Shown here: positions 49,698-59,538 of the stretch, piece after piece | How positions within the stretch are numbered: the first letter of the stretch is position 1 | How the letters are laid out: every line of letters starts with the position of its first letter | From: an uncultured Hyphomicrobiales bacterium | GTDB lineage: Bacteria; Pseudomonadota; Alphaproteobacteria; Rhizobiales; Beijerinckiaceae | Length of the DNA: 64,000 nt | Reading direction: 5' to 3' | Assembly (NCBI GenBank): GCA_903931945.1 | Contig: CAIZEI010000202.1 | Span: 114,452 to 178,451, forward strand | Made by a program: the position numbers and the translations under genes | The notes under the pieces: model-generated | The model's database searches: none | What the model was told of the DNA's origin: nothing | The model's input: only the letters and a program-made list of their open reading frames with translations

Positions 49698-49869
49698 TTG
49701 CGGTGCGCCTTAAGTTTAGGGATCGTTAATTTCTAGCTTGAACGATATCTTTGGATCAATATGTTCATTCGATACGTCGACGTTACGGCATTAACAGCCC
49801 ATTTACCCTGTTCGCGCAACATACTGACACACAGACGCGGCGTTTCCGCGTCGCGGACAAGAAAAGCGC

Positions 49870-51351
49870 ATGACCCCAATTGTTTTGATAGCCGACGATG
49901 ATCCTGTCCAGCGCAGGCTTCTGGAAGCGATGGCGCGCCGGTTTGGCTATCAGGCCGAGGTCGTGGATGGCGGCGAGGCCGCGCTGGCGCGGCTTCGCAT
50001 ATCGGACCCTGCGCCGGTCGATTGCCTGATCCTCGACCTTGTTATGCCGGACCTTGACGGCATGGGCGTCCTGGAACGTATGCGCGAATTGAAGATCGCG
50101 ACGCCAGTCATTGTGCAGACCGCGCATAGCTCAATCGACGCGATCATTTCGGCCATGCGCGCCGGCGCCGCCGATTTCGTCGTCAAGCCGGTTGGCGCCG
50201 AACGCCTCCAGGTGTCGATCAAGAACGCTTTGCGCGTCGATGCGCTCGAAGAAGAATTACGGCTTGTCTCCAAGCGCAAAACGGGGCAATTAACGTTCAA
50301 GGATATCGTCACACGATCGCCTGAAATGGGTCGGATTATCAGGCTTGGCGAACGCGCCGCCAAGTCGACAATTCCAGTCCTGATCGAAGGGGAATCCGGG
50401 GTTGGCAAGGAACTTGTCGCCCGCGCCATCCAGGGCGCCGGGGATCGCCGGGGCAAGCCTTTCATCACCGTAAATTGCGGCGCCTTGCCGGAAAACCTCG
50501 TGGAGTCAATTCTATTCGGGCATGAGAAAGGCGCCTTTACTGGCGCTACAGACAAACACACCGGGAAATTTGCAGAAGCCAATGGCGGCACGCTGTTCCT
50601 CGATGAAATCGGCGAGTTGCCGCTGGAGACGCAGGTTAAACTGTTGCGCGCGCTACAAGAGGGCGAAATCGATCCCATCGGCGGCAAACGCCCGGTGAAG
50701 GTCGATGTGCGGCTTATTTCTGCAACCAACCAGAACCTGATTGAACTCGTCAAACAAGGCAAATTTCGCGAAGACCTCTACTATCGTTTGAATGTGTTCC
50801 CCATTACGATTCCGCCGTTGCGCTCACGCCGTGACGATGTCGCTGACCTTGCGCGTCGCTTCCTAGCGCGCTTTGCGGCGGAGGAGGGGAAACGCATTCG
50901 TGGCGCCACAGCCGAATGTCTCAGTCTGCTGACAACCTATGACTGGCCGGGCAATGTTCGGCAGCTCGAAAACGCTGTCTTCCGCGCCGTCGTTCTGGCC
51001 GATGCGGACGAACTGACAGTTGCCGAATTTCCGCAAATCGCCGCGCAGGTCGATGGATTCGATATTCGCGTGCCGACGGCCGCGCCAAGTCCTGCGCCTG
51101 CGCCCCAACGTGAAATTGTTCGCGTGGAAGTGCGCGACCCCAATGTTTTGCGCCTGCTCGATGACAGTGGCCATGTCCGGCAGATCGAGCAGCTTGAAGC
51201 CGAAATCATCAAATTTGCGCTCGCGCATTATCGTGGGCAAATGTCCGAGATGGCGCGCAGGCTCGCGATTGGCCGCTCGACGCTCTACCGCAAAATGAAA
51301 GACTTCGGGTTGGGCGAACCGGATTCGGAGCCCAACGTCGATGCGGCGTGA
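49870..51351 (+). CDS. NtrC-type sigma-54-dependent response regulator
   Basis: Receiver VLIADDDPVQRRLLEAMA; Walker A EGESGVGKELVARAI; GAFTGA loop HEKGAFTGATDK; C-terminal Fis-type HTH. Confidence 0.97.
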   Translation: MTPIVLIADDDPVQRRLLEAMARRFGYQAEVVDGGEAALARLRISDPAPVDCLILDLVMPDLDGMGVLERMRELKIATPVIVQTAHSSIDAIISAMRAGAADFVVKPVGAERLQVSIKNALRVDALEEELRLVSKRKTGQLTFKDIVTRSPEMGRIIRLGERAAKSTIPVLIEGESGVGKELVARAIQGAGDRRGKPFITVNCGALPENLVESILFGHEKGAFTGATDKHTGKFAEANGGTLFLDEIGELPLETQVKLLRALQEGEIDPIGGKRPVKVDVRLISATNQNLIELVKQGKFREDLYYRLNVFPITIPPLRSRRDDVADLARRFLARFAAEEGKRIRGATAECLSLLTTYDWPGNVRQLENAVFRAVVLADADELTVAEFPQIAAQVDGFDIRVPTAAPSPAPAPQREIVRVEVRDPNVLRLLDDSGHVRQIEQLEAEIIKFALAHYRGQMSEMARRLAIGRSTLYRKMKDFGLGEPDSEPNVDAA

Positions 51352-51488
51352 AATCTGGAGCAAAGTTCGATCTGAATGAAACAGATCGGGGCTCTGGAGC
51401 CCTTGTATAAGAGCGCTTTTTTAACTCGAACTGGTTCCCGCTTCGCTCGCAAACGCTTTGATGCGCGCATCAAACCTTAACCGGCGTT

Positions 51489-52448
51489 TCACTCCGGTTT
51501 GACGCCTGCGGCGCGAATGACATCGCCCCATTTTCTGACTTCGCTTGCGACATCGGCGCCCGCCGCCGCCCGGTCTGGCGTCACGGGCGTGACGCCCGCT
51601 GCAGCAAAGGCCTTGTCGAGCGAACCGCTTTTGATGAGAGCGTTCATATCGGCATTGAATTTCTCGACCACCGCGTCAGGCGTTTTTGCCGGCATGAAAA
51701 AGAAAATATCCGTTGCCGCCTCGACTTTGCCTAGCCCGCTTTCCTCAACTGTCGGAACGTCAGGAAGGTCGGCGGAACGTTGCGCGGTCGTTATTGCGAC
51801 GCCTTTCAACAGACCCGATTTGATGAACGGACCGGCGCTGGAGACCGTCAGCATGGCTAGCGGCACCTGACCTGACATCACGGCATTGGCAGCAGGCGCT
51901 GCGCCCGTGAATGGCACATGCCGGACATCTGCATGACCAAGAATGCGTAGCATCAATTCTCCCGCCAGCTGCGTGGTTGTGCCGACGCCGGCAGAGCTGT
52001 AGGAGAGGTTCTCGGTCTTCGCTGCTGCTACAATATCCGGCAGCGTCGTTTGTTTCAGGTTGGGCGAACGCACGAGAATATTCGGCGTTGTCGCAACATA
52101 GGCCGCAGCGCTGAAGTCCGACAGCGCATATCCCGGCTTGTCATAGAGCGTCAGATTCACCGGGAAGGCGCTTGTTGTCACCAGAATCGTATAGCCATCG
52201 GGCTCTGCGCGTGAGACAGTCTGCGCTCCAATATTGCCACCGCCGCCGCCGCGGTTTTCAACGATCACAGACTGACCCCACCTGTCTTGCAGGGGCTGTG
52301 CGACAATGCGCGCGACGACGTCAGCTGGTCCCGCTGGCGCAAAAGCCACGACAAATCGCACATTGCGCTGCGGCCATGCCTGCTGTGCGTTGACGGAGAC
52401 CATCAGCCAGGGCGTCAAGGCAAGCGCGACCAGAAGTTTCCTGAACAT
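51489..52448 (-). CDS. Bug-family tripartite tricarboxylate transporter substrate-binding protein
   Basis: AWPQRNVRFVVAFAPAGPADVVARIVAQPLQDRWGQSVIVENRGGGGGNIGAQ. Confidence 0.95.
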   Translation of the reverse strand: MFRKLLVALALTPWLMVSVNAQQAWPQRNVRFVVAFAPAGPADVVARIVAQPLQDRWGQSVIVENRGGGGGNIGAQTVSRAEPDGYTILVTTSAFPVNLTLYDKPGYALSDFSAAAYVATTPNILVRSPNLKQTTLPDIVAAAKTENLSYSSAGVGTTTQLAGELMLRILGHADVRHVPFTGAAPAANAVMSGQVPLAMLTVSSAGPFIKSGLLKGVAITTAQRSADLPDVPTVEESGLGKVEAATDIFFFMPAKTPDAVVEKFNADMNALIKSGSLDKAFAAAGVTPVTPDRAAAGADVASEVRKWGDVIRAAGVKPE

Positions 52449-52474
52449 ATGAATCCTCCGAACAACCGCTGCGC

Positions 52475-53440
52475 CTATTCGGCTTTCAGCCCCGTCGCCT
52501 TGATAACGGCGCCCCATTTTTTCATTTCGTCCTCGATATAGGTCTGCGCCTGAGTTTGATCCAGTGCCATGGGTGTGAAACCCGCAGCCGCGAAGACCTT
52601 GTCGAGAGCGCCGCTTGACACAATTTCATTGATATCCCGATTGATTTTCATCGCGATATCCGCAGGCGTTCTGGCGGGCAAATAGAACCCGACACTGGTC
52701 ACGGCTTCGACATCGCCAGCGCCAGTCTCCCCCACTGTCGGCACGTCGGGCAGTTCGGGCAGGCGGCGGGCGGTTGTCGAGGCCAGCGCTATCAGAGCGC
52801 CCGATTTGATTTGCGCAAGTACGGACGGAATGGCGACAACGCCGACCGGCAGTTGCCCACTCGACACCGCCAGCGCGACGGGCGGCCCGCCGCCAAAAGG
52901 AACATGCCGGATATCAAGCTTGTTGATGACGCGGAACGTCAATTCAGCCGACAAATGCGGCGTCGTGCCGATTCCGGGCGAAGCATAGGCGAAATTTTCA
53001 GTCTTTGCGGCGTTCAGAAAATCCGGCAGCGTTTTCTGATTCAGTCCGGGCCATGCGACAAAGACATTGGGCGTCACAACCGGCACCGCGACGGTCTGGA
53101 ATTCCTGCAATGTATAGCCGGGGCGTTCAAACAAAGTCAGGTTGACGGGAAAGGCGCTCGAGGAAACGAGAACTGTATAGCCATCCGCCTCGCTGCGCGC
53201 GACGGTGGCCGCGCCTATGTTGCCGGCGCCGCCTGGACGATTTTCAACAATGACAGGTTGGCCCCATTTATCCTGCAATTGCTGACCAATGATACGGGCG
53301 GCCTGATCTGGCGGGCCGCCCGGAACGAACGGTACGATCAGCTTGACGCTGCGCGTGGGCCACGCGGGCTGCGCCCATGCGCCCGCAAGTGGATGGACAC
53401 ACATCATCGCGAGGGCGAACGCCAGACGTTGCATTGCCAT
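52475..53440 (-). CDS. Bug-family tripartite tricarboxylate transporter substrate-binding protein
   Basis: AWPTRSVKLIVPFVPGGPPDQAARIIGQQLQDKWGQPVIVENRPGGAGNIGAA. Confidence 0.95.
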   Translation of the reverse strand: MAMQRLAFALAMMCVHPLAGAWAQPAWPTRSVKLIVPFVPGGPPDQAARIIGQQLQDKWGQPVIVENRPGGAGNIGAATVARSEADGYTVLVSSSAFPVNLTLFERPGYTLQEFQTVAVPVVTPNVFVAWPGLNQKTLPDFLNAAKTENFAYASPGIGTTPHLSAELTFRVINKLDIRHVPFGGGPPVALAVSSGQLPVGVVAIPSVLAQIKSGALIALASTTARRLPELPDVPTVGETGAGDVEAVTSVGFYLPARTPADIAMKINRDINEIVSSGALDKVFAAAGFTPMALDQTQAQTYIEDEMKKWGAVIKATGLKAE

Positions 53441-53450
53441 TTGAACCTCC

Positions 53451-54344
53451 TCAAGCGAACATATCGCGTGACATCGAAAGAGCGTATTCAGCAATCTCAC
53501 GCCGCGTCGCGATCAAGACATCGTCGCGCGCCAACGCCGCCTTCATGATCGCGTCAATTGCGGCGGCGCCGGGCGGGCGCCCATAGACATGCGCGTGGGC
53601 GGTGACATCAAGCATGAACGGTTGCGCATCGGCCCGCGCGGTCGCATCCATTGTATCAGCAAAATGATCGACGAATGCGCGGGGATAATTGCCGTAGCGA
53701 TTTGAGTGAGGAAGATCGTTGATCTCCATTGTCAGCGGAAGATTGACGATTCTGCCGCCATTGGCGAATTCGGTTATCGAGGGGAGATCGTCATCGTTGC
53801 AGTCGCCCTGCCAGAGGAATCCGGCCTCGGCAAGCAGTGCGGACGAAATCAGGCTTCCCGTGCCGCGCGGCGAAATCCAGCCCGGCGGCGTGACTCCGCA
53901 AGCCGCCTGAATCGCATCGAGATTGCGCTGGATATTGGCGCGTTCACCCGCTTCATCGAGATAGAGGTGAATGACATCCATGCCCCATGAGTGGCCGACG
54001 ATTTCATGCCCGCTGTCTCGAATGGCCCTGAAGGCGTCCGGATAGTCACGGGCAAGAACGCCACTGGCCATGACGCTCGTCGTGACGCCATTGGCGTTGG
54101 CAATGCGCAACAGCCGCTGAATGCCGCGAACCGCTCCGTAACGCGCCCATGACGCCGCATTGGTGTCAAAATAGCCCGGTTTCAGGACGTTGCCCATAGG
54201 GCCGATGCCAGGCGCTTCGCCGTCGGACCAGCCTTCATAGGCAAGATTGAAAACCAGCGCGACGCGTTTGCCACGCGGCCATTGGAAGCGCGACGTCGCG
54301 CGCAAAATGCGGTGCGGGGGAGCGGGAATCGGCGCTACAGCCAT
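53451..54344 (-). CDS. Polysaccharide deacetylase family protein
   Basis: KRVALVFNLAYEGWSDGEAPG; IRDSGHEIVGHSWGMDVIHLYLDE; MLDVTAHAHVYGRPPG. Confidence 0.9.
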   Translation of the reverse strand: MAVAPIPAPPHRILRATSRFQWPRGKRVALVFNLAYEGWSDGEAPGIGPMGNVLKPGYFDTNAASWARYGAVRGIQRLLRIANANGVTTSVMASGVLARDYPDAFRAIRDSGHEIVGHSWGMDVIHLYLDEAGERANIQRNLDAIQAACGVTPPGWISPRGTGSLISSALLAEAGFLWQGDCNDDDLPSITEFANGGRIVNLPLTMEINDLPHSNRYGNYPRAFVDHFADTMDATARADAQPFMLDVTAHAHVYGRPPGAAAIDAIMKAALARDDVLIATRREIAEYALSMSRDMFA

Positions 54345-54358
54345 GGCGGTCTTTCGTC

Positions 54359-55516
54359 TTAATAGGAGCGCGGCATCCCGAGCGCGTGTTCGGCAATATA
54401 GCTCAGAATCAGGTTCGTCGAAACTGGCGCCACCTGGTAAAGTCTGGTCTCCCGAAACTTCCGTTCAATGTCATATTCATTGGCGAATCCGAAACCGCCA
54501 TGGGTTTGCAGGCACGCTTCGCCTGCCGCCCACGAGGCTTCGGCAGCGAGCATTTTTGCCAGATTGGCTTCTTCGCCAGGGTTCTCGCCCTGCTCGTAAA
54601 GGCTGGTCGCTTCGCGTAGCATCAATTCAGCCGAACGCATCCGCGCATAAGCCTGCGCGATGGGGAATTGGACGCCCTGATTCTGCCCGATGGGGCGACC
54701 GAACACGACCCGTTCGCTGGCGTATTTGCTGGCTGCGGCGATGAACCATTTGGCGTCGCCGATACATTCAGCGGCAATCAGAATCCGTTCCGCATTCATG
54801 CCGCACAGAATGTAGCGGAAGCCATGCCCTTCCTCGCCAATCCGGTTGGCGACAGGCACTTCAAGGTTATCGAAGAAAACTTCGGTCGTGGAATGATTGA
54901 GCATTGTCCGCAATGGCCGAATACTCAGGGAGGCCGGATTGGCCGCACGCATATCCACCAGCAGCAGCGACAATCCATCGGTGCGTTTCATCGCTTCATG
55001 ACGCGGGGTTGTGCGCGCCAGCAAGAGCATGAGATCGGACTGCGCGGCGCGGGACGTCCAGATTTTCTGACCGCTGACGAAATATGTATCGCCCTCGCGG
55101 CGGGCGAATGTCGTCAGCGCCGTCGTATCGGAGCCGCTGTCGGGCTCGGTTACCCCAAAGGCCTGCAGCCGCAAGTCGCCCTGCGCGATAGCGGGAAGAT
55201 AGCGCTGCTTTTGTTCGTCAGAACCATGTCGCAGCACGGCGCCCATCGTATACATCTGCGCATGACAGGCGGAGGCGTTGCCGCCCGAGCGATGAATCTC
55301 TTCAAGGATAGCCGCTGCAGCGGAAAGCCCGAGACCGGCCCCGCCATAGACTTGCGGGATCAACGCGGCAAGATAGCCTGCGCGCGTCAGGGCATCCACA
55401 AACTCCTTGGGATAGGCGCTGTCTCTATCCTTCGCACGCCAGTATTCCCCCGGAAAATCAGCGCACAGCCTGGCGACAGCATCGCGAATCTCGGGATGGT
55501 CCGTCGCTAACGTCAT
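54359..55516 (-). CDS. Acyl-CoA dehydrogenase family protein
   Basis: QAFGVTEPDSGSDTTALTTFARREGDTYFVSGQKIWTSRA; CLQTHGGFGFANEYDIERKFRETRLYQVAPVSTN. Confidence 0.95.
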   Translation of the reverse strand: MTLATDHPEIRDAVARLCADFPGEYWRAKDRDSAYPKEFVDALTRAGYLAALIPQVYGGAGLGLSAAAAILEEIHRSGGNASACHAQMYTMGAVLRHGSDEQKQRYLPAIAQGDLRLQAFGVTEPDSGSDTTALTTFARREGDTYFVSGQKIWTSRAAQSDLMLLLARTTPRHEAMKRTDGLSLLLVDMRAANPASLSIRPLRTMLNHSTTEVFFDNLEVPVANRIGEEGHGFRYILCGMNAERILIAAECIGDAKWFIAAASKYASERVVFGRPIGQNQGVQFPIAQAYARMRSAELMLREATSLYEQGENPGEEANLAKMLAAEASWAAGEACLQTHGGFGFANEYDIERKFRETRLYQVAPVSTNLILSYIAEHALGMPRSY

Positions 55517-56517
55517 GGCGCGTGTTTGTATGGGCCAAGGTCCTTGACCGCCGCATCGACAAACCGCATGTCGGCGATATCTTCAACCCTGACTGCCTGA
55601 TCGGTCACCAGCCCCTGCGCCTTGAAGAAGGCGAGCTCCTTGCGCATGGCGTCGAGATTGACGCGACCGTCAGGGTCCACCGCATGTGGGAAACCGGCGC
55701 CCGCCTGAGCCGTCGTAATTTCGAGCCGCTTCGCCAACACGGATTGCACATCCGTCGCCAGCGCTGTCTGCTTCCAGCGGCCATTCTCGATGGCGTCATT
55801 GAACATGCGCAGCGCCTGCACATAGGCGCGCATAAAACGGCGCGCGACATCGCCCCGGTCACGCACGAATTTTTCGCTGAACACCATATAGGTGAATTCG
55901 CCGCCAGGATTGAAATCTTCCGTCGAGGCAAAGCGCACGCCATCCCCGCTTGCCACCAGTATCGATCCGAATGGCTCCACCATGATCGAAGCGTCCACTG
56001 CCTTGTTGCGGAAGGCTGCGACCTGCTGTGGCAGAGGGATGAACACTTTCTCGATATCATTGTAATCGACGCCGCCTCGGCGCGCGGCGTCATTCACGAT
56101 CGATAGAATATTGATGCCCGGCGCGGCGACCGCGATCTTCAATCCCTTAAGATCGGGATAGTCCCTGAACCGACCGGACTCCATGATATCCTTGCGGATC
56201 ATCAGGGTCTGATACATGAAGCCAGGGGCCGAACGGCTGCGATCCGCAACCACGCGGATCGCGATCTTGTTCGATACTGCGTTGTAAAGCGCTGCGCTGC
56301 CTGGCAGCGTGCCGCCGTCAAGTTCTCCGGTTGCGAGCGGCGCAACCATGCGCGCGCCCGAGTCGAAATCGGTGAGGTCGGCGTCTATGCCCTCAGCGGC
56401 GAAAAAGCCGCGATCAGCCGCCAGAAAAGCGCCGATATCGCCAGCATTTTTGGTTGTGGCGAAATGAACGACATCGCTCGCGCACGCTGGCAGCGCCAGA
56501 AATGCGGCGATCCACAT
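55513..56517 (-). CDS. NMT1/SsuA-like ABC substrate-binding protein
   Basis: GDIGAFLAADRGFFAAEGIDADLTDFDSGARMVAPLATGELDGG. Start placed at MWIAAFLALPACA. Confidence 0.85.
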   Translation of the reverse strand: MWIAAFLALPACASDVVHFATTKNAGDIGAFLAADRGFFAAEGIDADLTDFDSGARMVAPLATGELDGGTLPGSAALYNAVSNKIAIRVVADRSRSAPGFMYQTLMIRKDIMESGRFRDYPDLKGLKIAVAAPGINILSIVNDAARRGGVDYNDIEKVFIPLPQQVAAFRNKAVDASIMVEPFGSILVASGDGVRFASTEDFNPGGEFTYMVFSEKFVRDRGDVARRFMRAYVQALRMFNDAIENGRWKQTALATDVQSVLAKRLEITTAQAGAGFPHAVDPDGRVNLDAMRKELAFFKAQGLVTDQAVRVEDIADMRFVDAAVKDLGPYKHAP

Positions 56518-56639
56518 GACGCTCACGCGGCTTGCGCGCAATCGGCTTGCCCTGGTGTTGGCCACGCTCCCACCCGTCTGTTCTTGCGACGCCGCGCATA
56601 TTGGCGCGGCCCGGACGGTAAAGCAATTGCCAGCCGCAG

Positions 56640-57809
56640 TTATTCTGCGGCCAGCATTCCTTCGATGGGCTGTGTGCGCGCGAGATCGCGGATTGCTGGA
56701 TAGACCTCTTTGGCGAACAGATTGATGTTGGCGCAAGTACGTTTGTGATCGAGGAAGCCCGCCTGCATCATCATCAAAAGATGGTCGAAGCCGCCAACCA
56801 GATCATAGAAGCGCTTGACCTGTGCGATCACCTGGTCCGGCGTGCCATACATAATGACGCCTTGCTCCCTCTGGAACTCAAGCCCTTTGGCGCGCATCGC
56901 ATCGGTGCGACCGGCGAACGCGCCGCGCAAGGCCTCGACATTCGTATCGACAGGCGCATAGCCGGGGGGATTGCGGTATTGCGGCTCGGTCTTGGCCTGC
57001 ATGTACCATATCAACTCTTTCATTCCGGCTTCCGCTTCCGCTTCGGTGTCGGCGACATAGACCAGCGGCATGAAAGCTGTGCCGCCGCCGCCGGGTTGGC
57101 CATTCAATTTGTAGGCGCTGCGATAGGCGTCGAAGAGTTGCCGCACCTTGGTGTAGGGCTGCAGGAAGGTGGCGAATACAAAGCCGCGATCTGCAGCGCG
57201 GCGAATGGCCGGCAAGTCGCTCGATCCGGTGATCCAGATCGGCGGATGCGGTGTTTGATAGGGTCGGGGCCAGAGATTGACCGTACGGCGATGCGTAAAC
57301 TGCCCTTCGAAATTAAAGGGCTCGCCATGCGAGGTCCAGGCCTTCTGAACGAGGTCGATCCCCTCCCACAGCCGCTCGACTGTACGGCTTGGCACTGTGT
57401 TCGCAGCGAAGACTTCATAGGGCACGCCGCGCACGAAACCGGCGCAGAGCCGCCCGCGCGAAATGCAATCGACCATCGCCATTTCCTCGGCGATGCGCAG
57501 GGGGTCGCCACGGTTGGCGATGGGATTGCCCAGAATGCAAATCCGGCCCTTGCTCGTCTGGCGGGCCAGAATCGCCAGCGACAGAGGCGCTGCGACATCG
57601 AGGCAGGTCGCGGTCTGATGATGCTCATTGACCATCAGGTTGAGGCCGGCGTCATCGGCCATCATATATTCGTCGAGATAACGATTGTAGAGGTCTGCGC
57701 CAATTTTCGGATCGAAATGCTTGCTTTGCAGCGTCACGCGCATCGTCGACAGTTCATCCATCGGCGGGAGATGCGGATAGGGCATCTCGGTGAAAAACCA
57801 CGATTGCAT
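56640..57809 (-). CDS. LLM class flavin-dependent oxidoreductase
   Basis: DAGLNLMVNEHHQTATCLDVAAPLSLAILARQTSKGRICILGNPI; ISRGRLCAGFVRGVPYEV. Confidence 0.93.
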   Translation of the reverse strand: MQSWFFTEMPYPHLPPMDELSTMRVTLQSKHFDPKIGADLYNRYLDEYMMADDAGLNLMVNEHHQTATCLDVAAPLSLAILARQTSKGRICILGNPIANRGDPLRIAEEMAMVDCISRGRLCAGFVRGVPYEVFAANTVPSRTVERLWEGIDLVQKAWTSHGEPFNFEGQFTHRRTVNLWPRPYQTPHPPIWITGSSDLPAIRRAADRGFVFATFLQPYTKVRQLFDAYRSAYKLNGQPGGGGTAFMPLVYVADTEAEAEAGMKELIWYMQAKTEPQYRNPPGYAPVDTNVEALRGAFAGRTDAMRAKGLEFQREQGVIMYGTPDQVIAQVKRFYDLVGGFDHLLMMMQAGFLDHKRTCANINLFAKEVYPAIRDLARTQPIEGMLAAE

Positions 57810-57948
57810 TCTTGCATCCTCCGACCGCCCTGCAGGCGTCCATTTCGACCAGCGAACAAAATTGAAACCAGGCGTCTGGTCGTCCCACTATAGCGGGAAT
57901 TTCAGACAGGGCGTATAACGGCTGCGTGCAAAATATCACAAATCCGGT

Positions 57949-58767
57949 TCATTTCTGAGCCAGAAACGCCAGCGTCCTGGCCAGGGTTTCGGCGGGTTGT
58001 TCAATCTGCGGATAATGGCCTGCCGCCGCCACCGTTTCAAAACGACCGTTCGCAAAGGCCTCGGCAAAGGCCTTGCCGTAGGCTGGCGTCACCACGCCGT
58101 CATTCTCGCCCCAGATGACTTGCACCGGCGCCGTTACGCGATGCAGCCGGCGTTTCAGCTTGGGATTATGCATATAGGGATCCCAGCAGAACCGCGCGAA
58201 GCTTTCAATATTGCGGGCGTGAATGGAGACATCCTCCTCCGCCATGGCGCCAAAATCGCGTTTGGATTTGGCTGCGTCATGCCATTTCCAGGCCTCGACT
58301 TTGGCGGGATGCGAGGTCCAGATGTCTTGAATGTCGCGGTCGAACACGCCGCCATGCTTGACGCCGATGGCGTCGACAAGAACGACTTTGGAAAAAATGC
58401 CGCGCGCCTTGACCGCCATTTCCAGCGCGATCCAGCCACCCAGCGAAAGCCCGACCACAGGAATATTCTGCAATCCTTCGGCGTCGAGCAGATCGAGCAA
58501 CATATAGGAAATGTCGTCGGGGCTCGACACCCATTCGGGCCGCTCGGAGCGACCGAAGCCGGGGTAATGCGGGATGAGGAGCTCGTATGTCTCCGCCAGT
58601 CCGGCGACAAAGGGCGAGGCCAGATCGAGTTGCTCTTCCTCACTGAGCAGAAGCAACAGGGGCGAACCCTTGCCTCGCCGCTCGATTTCGAGCTTTGCCC
58701 CTTGAATTGTTTTAACGTCCATTGCCGTTCCCTTGTCCGACAGAGTCCACCCCTGAATATCGGCCAC
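57949..58767 (-). CDS. Alpha/beta fold hydrolase
   Basis: IPHYPGFGRSERPEW; VVGLSLGGWIALEMAV; PVQVIWGENDGVVTP; AAGHYPQIEQP. Confidence 0.92.
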   Translation of the reverse strand: MADIQGWTLSDKGTAMDVKTIQGAKLEIERRGKGSPLLLLLSEEEQLDLASPFVAGLAETYELLIPHYPGFGRSERPEWVSSPDDISYMLLDLLDAEGLQNIPVVGLSLGGWIALEMAVKARGIFSKVVLVDAIGVKHGGVFDRDIQDIWTSHPAKVEAWKWHDAAKSKRDFGAMAEEDVSIHARNIESFARFCWDPYMHNPKLKRRLHRVTAPVQVIWGENDGVVTPAYGKAFAEAFANGRFETVAAAGHYPQIEQPAETLARTLAFLAQK

Positions 58768-58937
58768 TCCTCCCCTCCCAAACGGGCGCCGGTCAAGCCC
58801 CCCGACCGGGAATACAAGACAAAAATGTGCAGATTGCGCAACGAGCTGCGGTGTGGCGCAAAATTCGAAGTTATCGAATATTCATTTAATGTGTTAATTG
58901 TGGTTGACGATACGACGTTTGTTAACTAGAGTTTACA

Positions 58938-59240
58938 ATGTTTCAAATTGGCCGGACGCGGTATTTCGACAATTGGCTTCACGGACTTCGAGACGAACGG
59001 GCGAAAGCGCGCATTCAACTCAGGATATTTCGATTGTCGCTGGGCAATCCAGGCGATTGCAAGGCAGTCGGCAACGGCGTTCAAGAAATGCGAATCGACT
59101 AGGGACCGGGATATCGTGTCTATTTCGTACAGCGGGGGCGGATGTTTTTGCTCCTGCTGTGCGGTGGCGACAAGCGGTCGCAGCAGGCCGACATCGCAAG
59201 AGCTGGCAAGTTGGCTAAGGAAAATACTTATGACGCTTGA
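58938..59240 (+). pseudogene. RelE/HigB-family toxin with an internal TAG stop
   Basis: MFQIGRTRYFDNWLHGLRDERAKARIQLRIFRLSLGNPGDCKAVGNGVQEMRID-TAG(59100-59102)-GPGYRVYFVQRGRMFLLLLCGGDKRSQQADIARAGKLAKENTYDA. Confidence 0.85.
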
Positions 59241-59514
59241 GATCAAGCCTTGGGACCCTGCCGAATATCTCGACAGCCGCGAGGCTGTCGCCGCCTATAT
59301 CGAGGCCGCGTTCGAGGATGGCGACCCCGCTGCGATCGCGCATGCGCTTGGCGTTGTCGCACGCGCCAAGGGCATGTCACAACTCGCGCGTGAGGCCGGA
59401 GTGACACGAGAAGGCCTTTACAAAGCTCTCTCATCGGATGGCGATCCAAAGCTCTCGACATTTCTGTCTGTGCTCAAGGCGCTGGGAATGAAGATTTCAG
59501 CTCACGCGGCGTGA
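59230..59514 (+). CDS. Addiction module antidote protein (HigA-like)
   Basis: MTLEIKPWDPAEYLDSREAVAAYIEAAFEDGDPAAIAHALGVVARAKGMSQLAREAGVTREGLYKALS; overlaps the toxin 3' end. Confidence 0.9.
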   Translation: MTLEIKPWDPAEYLDSREAVAAYIEAAFEDGDPAAIAHALGVVARAKGMSQLAREAGVTREGLYKALSSDGDPKLSTFLSVLKALGMKISAHAA

Positions 59515-59538
59515 TTGCAACGATCCGCAGAGGCCTTC

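Noticed and set aside
58904-58932. TTGACG-17 bp-TAGAGT promoter-like pair before the TA module
   Set aside because: Would place the transcript start on the ATG (leaderless); a single pattern match is insufficient to call a promoter.
58948-59514. 188-aa single ORF spanning the toxin region and antitoxin
   Set aside because: Its first ~94 aa are an out-of-frame reading of the toxin gene; the true antitoxin starts at 59230.
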